Part shown: positions 1 through 7,029 of the stretch, piece after piece
How the letters are laid out: each line of letters starts with the position of its first letter
How positions within the stretch are numbered: the stretch's first letter is position 1
From: Thermomicrobiales bacterium
Lineage (GTDB): Bacteria; Chloroflexota; Chloroflexia; Thermomicrobiales; UBA6265
Assembly: GCA_030446955.1 (NCBI GenBank)
Contig: JAUJMG010000057.1
Location: 1 to 16,201 of the forward strand
DNA length: 16,201 bases
Direction: 5' to 3'
The notes under the pieces: generated by a model
What the model was told of the DNA's origin: nothing
Databases searched by the model: none
The model's input: only the letters and a program-made list of their open reading frames with translations
Made by a program: the position numbers and the translations under genes

Positions 1-518
1 TTGACGACCCCGGCCTTGCTGGAGCAGTAGGCCGCCCGCTTGACGTACCCCACCAGGCCCATCTGGCTGGCGATGTTAATGATCGCGCCACCCTGTGGAG
101 CCTGATCCCGCATCACCCGACCCGCGGCCTGGGACGTGAAAAAGAGCCCCTTCAGGTTGACGTCCAGGACCTTGTCCCACGCCTCCTCCGTCACATCGAA
201 GGCCATCTGGGGAACGTTCAGTCCGGCGTTGTTGACCAGGACGTCCAACCGCCCCCCATTCGCCGCCGCCTCTACACACTGGGCGATACTGTCGAGATCC
301 GCGACATTCAAGGGCACTGCCGTAGCCTCCGGGCCGCCGGCGTCCCGGATCGATCCGACCGTCGCCTCAGCGCGATCCATGAGGTGCGGCTGCTCGGTCA
401 CCACCACTCGTGCCCCCGCCGCGGCAAGGGCGAGCGCAGTCGCCTGTCCAATGCCGCTCCCGGCCCCCGTCACCAGCGCGCTGGCGCCCCTCAACCCGTC
501 GCTCCCCGCCGTCGCCAC
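1..518 (-). CDS. SDR family NAD(P)-dependent oxidoreductase, C-terminus cut by window edge
   Basis: Classical short-chain dehydrogenase, expected to move hydride between NAD(P) and an alcohol/ketone substrate in the cytoplasm; the substrate cannot be read from sequence. Visible in 172 residues: cofactor-binding TGAGSGIG at residues 17-24, the NNAG structural motif in the middle, VNLKG with the tetrad Asn, Ser151 in NIAS, and the catalytic Y164-C-S-S-K168 exactly 13 residues after that Ser. About 80 C-terminal residues lie beyond the left edge. I chose the GTG at 518 because an AGGGGG run sits 8 bases upstream; in-frame GTGs at 524 and 545 are alternatives. It is the same kind of enzyme as the SDR at 8805-9599 but a different gene, and keeps the tetrad Asn that the other lacks. 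DUF983 lies about 200 bases upstream on the same strand, so co-transcription is possible but not shown. Confidence 0.9.
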   Translation of the reverse strand, partial: MATAGSDGLRGASALVTGAGSGIGQATALALAAAGARVVVTEQPHLMDRAEATVGSIRDAGGPEATAVPLNVADLDSIAQCVEAAANGGRLDVLVNNAGLNVPQMAFDVTEEAWDKVLDVNLKGLFFTSQAAGRVMRDQAPQGGAIINIASQMGLVGYVKRAAYCSSKAGVV

Positions 519-541
519 GTCCACATCCCCCTCGTTCGAGA

Positions 542-557
542 CCACCCGATTGGGTGG
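542..557 (-). other. small hairpin just upstream of the SDR start
   Basis: A perfect 6-base-pair inverted repeat, CCACCC/GGGTGG with a 4-base loop, lies 24 bases before the chosen GTG start and close to its ribosome-binding site. It could influence translation of the SDR or be chance in GC-rich DNA. No U-tract follows, so it is not a good terminator. Confidence 0.25.
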
Positions 558-718
558 ACGCCATGGGATCGCCTCCACGCGACCCGCCCGCGGTTGGTGC
601 GTGGGTCACGGAGAAGGGCGTTGGTGCCCCGACTTCGTTTCCACCCCGGACCAACCGCCGTTCCGGAAGAATACGGTCTGAGCGTTCGCTTGGGGCAACA
701 GCGTCTGGAAAGGGGCCG

Positions 719-1159
719 CTAGGGCCGGGGAGGCTCGCTTGGCCGGTGGATCATCAGGTCGATCGCCATCCAGAGGCTGCGGGAATAGGGGAAGAAGAAG
801 AGCGGGAGACCGATTACGAAGACGACAGCAATGATTTGCATCGCCACGGTGGAGAGGTTGCTCCAGAGGAGCAGTGCAATCACGGCGCCGACGCCCAGAA
901 TCTCCGCCACGATCAGGTTAATCGCGTAGGCACCAAGGAAGTAGCCCTCTTCCCGCTCGAACTTCACGTTGCAGTTGGGGCATCGCTCCCGCACGGTCCA
1001 CCACCCGGCGAAGGCCGGCGCCCCGCCGCAGTAGGGACAACGCAGGACCAGAGCCCGCCTCAGCAGCACACCGAGGCGGCGTCCGCTGGCGGTCGGGAGG
1101 TTGATGCGAGCAGCCGGAGGGACATCAGCCTCGGTCTGCGCTCGACGATCCGCTGCCAA
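719..1159 (-). CDS. DUF983 family zinc-ribbon membrane protein
   Basis: A 146-residue protein with the DUF983 layout. A short polar N-terminus is followed by two knuckles, CPYC (41-44) and CPNC (60-63), that would bind one zinc. A YFLGAYAINL stretch leads into two hydrophobic helices at about 77-98 and 105-125, and the tail is short and proline-rich. The family is found in the inner membrane of many bacteria, often near cytochrome oxidase genes, but has no settled function and no oxidase gene is visible here. The start is TTG at 1159, supported by GGAGG (1168-1172 on the complement) with an 8-base spacer; no ATG or GTG gives a better site before the first knuckle. It is transcribed away from the LLM oxidoreductase, so the roughly 200 bases between them should hold two promoters. 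Confidence 0.88.
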   Translation of the reverse strand: MAADRRAQTEADVPPAARINLPTASGRRLGVLLRRALVLRCPYCGGAPAFAGWWTVRERCPNCNVKFEREEGYFLGAYAINLIVAEILGVGAVIALLLWSNLSTVAMQIIAVVFVIGLPLFFFPYSRSLWMAIDLMIHRPSEPPRP

Positions 1160-1266
1160 CGCCTCAGCCTCCGGTCGTGATCATATGCTCTGCGGAGACC
1201 ATAGCCTCCCTAGAGCAGGCTGTGCCAGTCGGGTTCCTCATGGCCCAGCCAAGTTCCCCGACGCAC

Positions 1267-1298
1267 TTGGGGCCAACGTGGATGGGGCTGGGTACAAT
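1267..1298 (+). promoter_or_regulatory. possible promoter for the LLM oxidoreductase
   Basis: TACAAT at 1293-1298 is a good -10 box, 70 bases before the LLM start. The nearest -35-like element is TTGGGG at 1267-1272, but the 20-base spacing is too long for a strong sigma-70 promoter, so this is weak. No operator-like palindrome was seen in the divergent region 1173-1367. Confidence 0.25.
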
Positions 1299-1367
1299 GG
1301 CGGACCGATGGGGTCAGCCGCATCGGGTTGCGGGTGGACGAGTTGCGCGACACGTCGAGGAGGATTG

Positions 1368-2264
1368 ATGCCCCAGCCGTTGCGGTTCGGGATTTGTCGC
1401 AATCAGACCCTGCCTTGGGACGCGCTCCTCCGGCACTTCCAAGAGTTCGAGCGGCTGGGGTTCGACAGCGCCTGGGATTGCGACCACTTCCAGCGCCCCA
1501 GCGAGCCGGATGCGCCCTACTTCGAAGGCTGGACAACCCTCGCCGCGCTGGCCATGGGCACCGAGAGGATCCGGCTCGGCGTGCTCGTCACATCCAACAC
1601 CTTCCGTCACCCGGCGCTCCTCGCCAAGCAGGCGGTCACGGTCGACCACATCAGCGGGGGGCGGCTGGAACTGGGCATCGGCACCGGCTGGTACGAGGCA
1701 GAGCACCACCGATTCGGCCTCGCCTTCCCGCCCGCACCCGAGCTGGTCGTCCGCTTCCGGGAGGCGGTCGAGATCGTCGATCAGATGCTCCGCCAAGATC
1801 TAACAAGCTACGACGGCGCCTACTACCGCCTCCAGGACGCGCCTTGCCGACCAGCGCCGGTGCAGCGCCCCCGGCCACCCCTCACCCTTGGCGCGCACGG
1901 ACCGAAGATGCTCCGGATCGTGGCGCAGTACGCAGACCGCTGGAACTCCTTCGGCACGGTTGAGGAGATCCGGGAGCGCAACGCGATCCTGGACGAGCAT
2001 TGCGCGGCCATTGGACGCAACCCGAACGAGATCCTCCGCTCCTTTTTTGGCCAGGCACCGCGAGACACCATGGCGGGACGCTTGCAAACGGACCCGTGGG
2101 ACTCACCGGAGGCGTTTCTGGACATCATCGGACAGTACCGCGAGGTCGGTATCGAGGAGTTCATCATGGATGGGCCGCGGGAGGACCAATTTCAGGTGAT
2201 GGAGCGCGTTGCCGTCGAGGTGCTCCCGGCCCTGCGAGCCGACGGGGCAACGGCGCCAGCCTGA
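1368..2264 (+). CDS. LLM class (luciferase-like) flavin/F420-dependent oxidoreductase
   Basis: A 298-residue TIM-barrel protein of the bacterial luciferase-like monooxygenase superfamily, resembling the F420-dependent subgroup. Family marks in order: an RFGI first strand, GFDSAWDCDHF, the TERIRLGVLVTSNTFRHPALLAKQ block, DHISGGRLELGIGTGWYEAEH (the classic GIGTGW..E motif), and LTLGAHGPKMLRIVAQYAD near residue 180, which contributes to cofactor phosphate binding. The length is normal for the family. ATG at 1368 follows GAGGAGG (1357-1363) with a 4-base spacer, slightly tight but the best site; the frame is open far upstream without family similarity. The substrate is unknown, and F420 versus FMN use cannot be decided from the sequence. 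Its stop is only 7 bases from the convergent end of the Uma2 remnant, and no terminator hairpin is visible between them. Confidence 0.9.
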   Translation: MPQPLRFGICRNQTLPWDALLRHFQEFERLGFDSAWDCDHFQRPSEPDAPYFEGWTTLAALAMGTERIRLGVLVTSNTFRHPALLAKQAVTVDHISGGRLELGIGTGWYEAEHHRFGLAFPPAPELVVRFREAVEIVDQMLRQDLTSYDGAYYRLQDAPCRPAPVQRPRPPLTLGAHGPKMLRIVAQYADRWNSFGTVEEIRERNAILDEHCAAIGRNPNEILRSFFGQAPRDTMAGRLQTDPWDSPEAFLDIIGQYREVGIEEFIMDGPREDQFQVMERVAVEVLPALRADGATAPA

Positions 2265-2271
2265 ACCGCCG

Positions 2272-2784
2272 CTATCGAAAGACATCCGTCACCGGGATCA
2301 GGAGATCCGGCAGAACGTCCGCTCCGTCCAAGGTGTCGTCCTGATGGAGAACAAGGGGTGGGTGCCCTGGCCGGTAGACAGCTACCGTGCAAGCACTCGG
2401 ATCGGCAATTCAGACCAAGCGGACACCGGCGTCTACGTAGCGGCCAACCTTCTGTTGGATCTCCGCCAGACGGTCTGATGGAGAAACGACCTCGCCCGCG
2501 AGGTCGGGGGTCAAGGGAAGATACCCCCGGCGCTCGGCAGGCGGCGGCAGCCGCTCGGCCTGGACGAAGGCGACATCCGGGGCCTGAACGGTGTCCAGGT
2601 CTCGCCTGAGGAGGAAGCCCGTCTCCGCCGCATAGACCCGGCCGAGTCCTCGCTCCACGACATAGTTCCCGATCCTGAGAGAGAGCTCAAACGCGATCTC
2701 GCCGTGCTCGGCTCCAGGCGGGAACATGCGGCGCAACTCCCCGTCGATGTGACCGGCGTCATCGTCGGGGTTGGGGCTGGGATC
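2272..2784 (-). pseudogene. decayed Uma2-family (DUF820, PD-(D/E)XK fold) gene
   Basis: One frame reads as a Uma2-family protein in two pieces. The first runs from IDGELRRMFPPGAEHGE through APDVAFVQAERL and EVVSPSDRLAEIQQKV to AGVRLV, where a TGA stop (2410-2412) sits at the position normally holding Trp. The same frame then continues for 45 codons with the usual ending, IADPSACTVAVYRPGHPP to DVLPDLLIPVTDVFR, and a TAG at 2272-2274. The N-terminal 20-25 residues seen in the family are not recognisable, and another in-frame TGA lies at 2785-2787. The only starts are an internal TTG (2736) and ATG (2727). Family members are usually 185-200 residues; the part before the TGA is only 108. I infer inactivation by a TGG-to-TGA change plus loss of the N-terminus. 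The family is a putative nuclease fold, often multicopy in Chloroflexota, with no settled role. Confidence 0.85.
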
Positions 2785-2812
2785 TCACCCGCCGACAGTG
2801 ATGGCTAGGCTG

Positions 2813-2841
2813 TTGACCCTCTTCGAAGGCTGTGATAGCGT
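2813..2841 (+). promoter_or_regulatory. possible promoter upstream of the sugar ABC operon
   Basis: TTGACC (2813-2818) and TAGCGT (2836-2841) are separated by 17 bases. The -35 is a 5/6 match and the -10 only 3/6. The pair resembles the better promoter before the peptide permeases (TTGACA, 18 bases, TAGCAT). If used, the leader to the binding-protein start would be about 320 bases. Weak evidence. Confidence 0.28.
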
Positions 2842-3165
2842 GCGCGCCACGCCAAAGGTTGAGACGTTCGAACGGCACCATAGCGCGAGCCTTCCAAGGC
2901 ATTGAGGGCGTGGCGCGTCCACCGAACCCTGTCGTCGCCCCATCACGTGCGCTTGGAATCGTTGAAGATTGCGGGGTCACCTCCGGCCGTGATGGGCTCA
3001 ATGCCCCGGCGGGCGTTCGACTCCGAACCGCTTTCGGCCTCGTTGCGCCCTGTCCCGGTGCCGAAACTGGGACGACCCGCTGCGGCGGGCAGGCGCTCTC
3101 GTTCGGGGTGTCGGCGTACGGGCGCCGGCTGGGACAGTGGTCGTCCAGGTCGGAGGGTAGAACTG
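2842..3165 (+). other. long non-coding stretch before the binding-protein gene
   Basis: Frames are open on both strands here, but none of their translations resembles a known family and they are rich in Arg, Pro and Ser, as expected of shadow frames in GC-rich DNA. No clear terminator, riboswitch or operator palindrome was recognised. The stretch may hold the true promoter and regulator site of the ABC operon, or more decayed DNA linked to the Uma2 remnant. Confidence 0.4.
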
Positions 3166-4263
3166 GTGATTGGTCCACGCGATCGACGCGAGCCGCTCAC
3201 GAGCAAAGAGGTCGATGTCACCGTCCGCAAGCTGACCCGGCGCGGCTTCGCCGGGGGATTCGCCGGCTTGACCGCGTTGGCCGCGGCGGCTGGATTAGGA
3301 TTGCGGGGCGTGAGCCCCAGCCAGGCCGCCGCGAACGCGCTGGGTATTCTGCCGGAGGATCTGCCGGCCAAGAAGTTCAGGGCAGCCTTCTCCGAAATCG
3401 GGTTCGCGTGCTCCTGGTGCGTCCGCGGCGCCGACACCGCCAAGTTCTTCGGCGATCTGCTCGGTGTGGAGGTAACGGTCTACGACGGCCAACTCAGCGC
3501 CGACAAGCAGCGCCAAGACATCGAAGACATCGCCGGCAAGGAGTGGGATTTCGTCGCGATCCACCCCCTGGCGATCAACCAGTACGTCGACCCGGTCCAG
3601 GAGATGATCTCCAAGGGCATCCCTGTCATCGACATGGACACGAAGCTGGCCGATGACCTAGACAGCCTCGGCATCGTCACCTTCCTCGAACCGGACAACA
3701 TCTACATGGGCGAGACGATGGCCAAGGCCCTCTTCGACGCCATCGGCGGCGAGGGGGAGGTCATTCACACCCAGGGAGCGCTGACCCACACCGGTGCCCA
3801 GGGCCGCGCGCAGGGCTTCCAGAACGTGCTCGCCAGCTACCCGGGCATCCAGGTGGTCGACGAGCAGCCGGCCGACTGGGACATCAACAAGACGGCCAGC
3901 ATCTGGCAGGATCTGCTTTCTCGCTTCCCGAACGTCAAGGGCGGCTACTTCCACAACGACGACATGGCCCTCGCGGCCTACTCGATCATCGAGGGCGCCG
4001 GCAAGGCCGAGCAGATCAAGGTCGTCGGCATCGATGGCATGCAGCCCGCCGCCGAGGCGGTGCGGGACGGCAAACTCGTCGGCTCCGTGATCAATCCGAC
4101 CGGACGGATCCACGGCGGCGCGATGTGGGCCGGCTACCTGAGCGTCTCTCAGAGCGACAAGCACCAGGGCGGCATCCCCAAATTCATCCGCACCGACGGC
4201 GGTCCTATTACCAAGGAGAACGCCGAGGGCTTCATCTGGCTGGGCGACAACCTCCTGATCTGA
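3166..4263 (+). CDS. sugar ABC transporter substrate-binding protein with TAT signal
   Basis: A 365-residue periplasmic binding protein of the ribose/galactose type (Peripla_BP_4 fold), the extracytoplasmic receptor of the importer encoded just downstream. A twin-arginine signal with KLTRRGF around residues 22-28 is followed by an Ala/Gly-rich hydrophobic stretch and a probable cleavage site after SQAA near residue 55. The mature part shows the family alternation of strands: KQRQDIEDIAGKEWDFVAI, GIPVIDMDT, GYFHNDDMALAAYSIIEGAG, KVVGIDGMQPAAEAVRDGKL. A CSWC pair sits early in the mature domain. The open frame extends 88 codons further upstream without family similarity. I chose GTG 3166 because GGAGGG lies 8 bases before it and the signal peptide then has a normal length. 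The sugar cannot be named, but the neighbouring kinase suggests a sugar acid. The ATPase starts 52 bases later. Confidence 0.88.
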   Translation: MIGPRDRREPLTSKEVDVTVRKLTRRGFAGGFAGLTALAAAAGLGLRGVSPSQAAANALGILPEDLPAKKFRAAFSEIGFACSWCVRGADTAKFFGDLLGVEVTVYDGQLSADKQRQDIEDIAGKEWDFVAIHPLAINQYVDPVQEMISKGIPVIDMDTKLADDLDSLGIVTFLEPDNIYMGETMAKALFDAIGGEGEVIHTQGALTHTGAQGRAQGFQNVLASYPGIQVVDEQPADWDINKTASIWQDLLSRFPNVKGGYFHNDDMALAAYSIIEGAGKAEQIKVVGIDGMQPAAEAVRDGKLVGSVINPTGRIHGGAMWAGYLSVSQSDKHQGGIPKFIRTDGGPITKENAEGFIWLGDNLLI

Positions 4264-4272
4264 GTGAGAGAT

Positions 4273-4379
4273 GGGTGCTGGGTGATAGGTGATGGGGACG
4301 GATGAAAGGCGCACCATGAAGCGTGATGACACCGTCCCCTACCCGTCACCCGTCACCCACGGCTCAGCCCCCAGCACCC
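4273..4379. repeat. imperfect inverted repeat spanning the ATPase start
   Basis: The left arm at 4273-4301 (GGGTGCTGGG, then GGTGA-type units, then GGGGACGG) is mirrored by the right arm at 4332-4379, which reads CCGTCCCC, two CCCGTCA units and CCCAGCACCC. The outer 10 bases and the inner GGGGACGG pair perfectly; the middle matches with a few changes and an insertion in the right arm. The 30-base centre contains the ribosome-binding site and ATG of the ATPase. Tandem GGTGAT/CACCC tracts like these look like a dispersed intergenic element; that is inference, since only one copy is in the window. Confidence 0.65.
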
Positions 4380-5884
4380 AGCAGCCACGCCCCGTCGAGC
4401 CGCTCCTTGCCCTTCGCGGGGTGACCAAGCGGTTCGGCGGCGCGACTGCCTTGGACGGCGTGGACTTCGAGCTGATGCCGGGCGAGATCCATGGTCTGCT
4501 CGGGGAGAACGGCGCCGGCAAGTCCACGCTGATGAAGATCCTCAGCGGCTTTCAGGCGCCGGACGAAGGGGAGATGACCCTGCGGGGAGCCCCGATCTGC
4601 TTTTCCTCTCCCGCCGAGGCCAAGGCCCACGGAATCGGCATGGTCTACCAGGAACTGAGTACGATCGGCGCGCTCTCCGTGGCGGAGAACGTCTTTCTCG
4701 GCGACCAGCCCACTACCCGGGGCGGCATCATCAATTGGAAGCAGATGAACGCCGCCGCGGAGGCCCAACTGCGGGAACTGGGTGTCCGGGTCGACGTCAC
4801 GCGGCGCCTCGGCGCGCTGCCCCTCGGCCTCCAGCAGATGGTCGAGATCGCCCGGATTGTCTTCTCCGGCGCCGAGGTGGTAATCCTGGACGAGCCGACC
4901 TCCGCCCTTTCCGCACCCGAGGCAGAGCGGCTCTTCGCCTCAATGCGGGAGCTGCGGGCCCGGGGTAAGAGCCTCATCTTCATCTCCCACTTCCTGGAAG
5001 ACGTCCTCGCCGTTGCCGACCGGGTCACGATCCTCAAGAACGCGCGCAGGGTCGCGACGATGCCGGCCGCCGGGCTGACCAAGCAGCGGCTGATCGAGAT
5101 GATGATCGGGCGCGACGCCTCGGCGCTCGCGGCCACCTACCAGGAGGGCGTGGAGCTGCCGCCGCCGGTCGAGGCGCCGCCGGTGCTGGAGATCGAGGGG
5201 CTGTCGATCCCGGGCGCGGTGCGGGGCGCCAGCCTGACCGTGCGCGCCGGCGAGATTGTCGGGCTCTTCGGGTTCCTCGGCTCTGGCATGACCGAGATCG
5301 CCCGGGCCCTCTTCGGCCAGGTCCAACCGCAAGCCGGCGTCATCCGGCTGAACGGCCGGCCCGTCCAGGTCCACTCCAGCACCCAGGCTAAACGCTTGGG
5401 CATTGCCTATCTCTCGGAGAACCGGCGCGCGACACTCTTTCCGCGCCAGGAGATTTACAAGAACGTAACGCTGGCGCACCTGGACCACTTGGTGCCGCCG
5501 CTCTTCCGGCGAGGGTCGGAGTTGGGCATCGCCGAGCAGATGGTCAAGCGGACGGGTGTCCGCCCGCCCAACCCGCACCTGCTCGCGGGGTACCTCAGTG
5601 GCGGCAACCAGCAGAAGGTCGTGTTGGGACGGTGGTTGACGCGACAGCCCAAGCTGCTCATCCTCAACGAGCCGACCCGCGGCATGGATGTGGGCGCCAA
5701 GCGGGAAGTTTTGGACCTGATCAAGGGGTTGAAGGCGGAGGGCGTGGCCGTCCTTCTTCTCTCCGCCGAACCGGAGACGGTGATGACCGAGGCCGATCGT
5801 ATCCTTGTCATGTCCAAGGGCCGCGTCACCAAGGAGTTCGCAAGTGAGCGGGTCAGCAAGGACCTGCTCATGGCGCACGCGTGA
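4316..5884 (+). CDS. sugar ABC transporter ATP-binding protein, RbsA/MglA type (two nucleotide-binding domains)
   Basis: A 522-residue protein with two fused ABC domains, powering the importer formed with the binding protein and permease on either side. Domain 1: Walker A GENGAGKST (63-71), a degenerate signature LPLGLQQMVEIAR (168-180), Walker B VVILDEPTSAL (188-198), switch His225. Domain 2: an altered Walker A GFLGSGMTE (319-327), as usual in this family, signature LSGGNQQKVVLGRWL (427-441), and Walker B LILNEPTRGMDVGAK, where Asn451 replaces the more common Asp. GAAAGG six bases before ATG 4316 supports this start; the GTG 4289 and ATG 4292 starts lie inside the repeat arm. There is no other ATG, GTG or TTG before the conserved LLALRGVTKRFGG, so the first 30 or so residues (Pro/Ser/Thr-rich) are necessarily encoded, largely by the inverted repeat. 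Confidence 0.93.
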   Translation: MKRDDTVPYPSPVTHGSAPSTQQPRPVEPLLALRGVTKRFGGATALDGVDFELMPGEIHGLLGENGAGKSTLMKILSGFQAPDEGEMTLRGAPICFSSPAEAKAHGIGMVYQELSTIGALSVAENVFLGDQPTTRGGIINWKQMNAAAEAQLRELGVRVDVTRRLGALPLGLQQMVEIARIVFSGAEVVILDEPTSALSAPEAERLFASMRELRARGKSLIFISHFLEDVLAVADRVTILKNARRVATMPAAGLTKQRLIEMMIGRDASALAATYQEGVELPPPVEAPPVLEIEGLSIPGAVRGASLTVRAGEIVGLFGFLGSGMTEIARALFGQVQPQAGVIRLNGRPVQVHSSTQAKRLGIAYLSENRRATLFPRQEIYKNVTLAHLDHLVPPLFRRGSELGIAEQMVKRTGVRPPNPHLLAGYLSGGNQQKVVLGRWLTRQPKLLILNEPTRGMDVGAKREVLDLIKGLKAEGVAVLLLSAEPETVMTEADRILVMSKGRVTKEFASERVSKDLLMAHA

Positions 5885-5954
5885 CGGCACGCCGAGCGGT
5901 TCGGCTCCCCGATCCCCGAACACGAACAGGCTGACGACAGAGGGCTGAAGACCG

Positions 5955-7022
5955 ATGGCCAAGGATATGCCGCAAGGGGTGGGAACCGGGGCAGCAAGTG
6001 TCGCACCGGCACGCCCCCGTGCCAGCGGTTGGGCGCGGATCCTCGGGTGGGCCGGGCAACGAGCACGGCTCATCGCGCCGTTGGTGACGCTGCTCGGGTT
6101 GGTGGTCTTCTTCTCGCTGACCACGGACAGTTTCTTCACCACCCGCAACCTGTGGAACGGCATCCTTTCCCAGTACGCCGTGGTCGCGGTGGCAGCGGCC
6201 GGCACCACGTTCGTCCTGCTCTGCGCGGAGATCGACCTCAGCATCGCCGCCGTCTCCCTCCTCATCGGCGTGCTCTCGGCCTATTTCTGGGTCACCCCCG
6301 TGGCCGGGATCGACTTCGGCACCTGGGGCGTGCTGATCGGGCTCATTGCTGCCGCGCTCATCGGCTACATGAACGGCTATTTCGCCGCCTACATCCGCAT
6401 TCCCTCCTTCATGATGACCCTGGCGATGTCTACGATTGCCCTCGGCCTCGCCGTCTGGGTCACCCAGGGCAAGCCGATCTTTAAGGTGCCGGATCTGCTG
6501 CGAACCCTCGGCGGCACCGGCAGCAAGATCGGCCCGGTGCCGGTGCCGGTGATCGTGGCGGCAGTCGTGCTGCTGGTCGCGGACATCGTTCTCAGCTACA
6601 CCAAGTTCGGGCGGTACGTGTACATGACCGGTGGCAACTGCGAGGCGGCGGAGATGTCCGGCGTCAATACCCGCCAAGTGGTGGCGCTCTGCCTGATGAT
6701 CAGCGGGTTGACCGCGGGCATGGCCGGCATGCTCAACGTGGGCAAACTCAACGGGGCCAACCCCCAACCGTCCAACGAGTTGCTGATCTTCACAATCGCC
6801 TCGGTGGTCCTGGGTGGCACCAGCCTCTTCGGGGGCGAGGGCGGGATCAAGAACACCCTGATCGGCGTGCTCATCTTCGGTTGCCTGCGCAACGGGTTGA
6901 ACCAAGTCGAAGGCATCAGCATCTACATCAAGCAAGCGGTGGAAGGATTCTTCCTGGTCGGAGCCCTCCTGCTCAACGTGGTCGCGCTGCGGTTGGAGCG
7001 CATCCGGACGCAGGCGGAGTGA
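5955..7022 (+). CDS. sugar ABC transporter permease, RbsC type
   Basis: A 355-residue membrane protein of the BPD_transp_2 family, the homodimeric channel of ribose-type importers. A roughly 35-residue cytoplasmic N-terminus precedes 8-10 hydrophobic helices. Family marks include AGTTFVLLCAEIDLSIAAVS near residue 80, the GYMNGYFAAYIRIPSFMMTLAM block, TKFGRYVYMTGGNCEAAEMSGVNT (the cytoplasmic loop that contacts the ATPase) and IASVVLGGTSLFGGEGG near residue 290. ATG 5955 has GAGGG about 10 bases upstream. It begins 70 bases after the ATPase stop and ends 7 bases before the PCYCGC protein, so these genes are almost certainly one transcript. Confidence 0.93.
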   Translation: MAKDMPQGVGTGAASVAPARPRASGWARILGWAGQRARLIAPLVTLLGLVVFFSLTTDSFFTTRNLWNGILSQYAVVAVAAAGTTFVLLCAEIDLSIAAVSLLIGVLSAYFWVTPVAGIDFGTWGVLIGLIAAALIGYMNGYFAAYIRIPSFMMTLAMSTIALGLAVWVTQGKPIFKVPDLLRTLGGTGSKIGPVPVPVIVAAVVLLVADIVLSYTKFGRYVYMTGGNCEAAEMSGVNTRQVVALCLMISGLTAGMAGMLNVGKLNGANPQPSNELLIFTIASVVLGGTSLFGGEGGIKNTLIGVLIFGCLRNGLNQVEGISIYIKQAVEGFFLVGALLLNVVALRLERIRTQAE

Positions 7023-7029
7023 CGGCCTG

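Noticed and set aside
410..1180. Long plus-strand open frame (256 codons) opposite the SDR and DUF983 genes
   Set aside because: Its translation is Arg/Pro/Ser-rich with no family similarity; the opposite strand encodes clear SDR and DUF983 motifs, so it is a shadow frame of GC-rich coding DNA.
2410..2412. TGA in the Uma2 remnant as selenocysteine or as Trp codon
   Set aside because: The family has Trp, not a redox Cys, at this site; no convincing selenocysteine element is visible, and TGA ends other genes here (LLM, binding protein), so ordinary nonsense mutation is simpler.
4940..6265. 441-codon minus-strand open frame opposite the ATPase and permease
   Set aside because: Compositionally a shadow of the ABC genes; no family similarity, whereas the plus strand shows all ABC motifs across the same bases.
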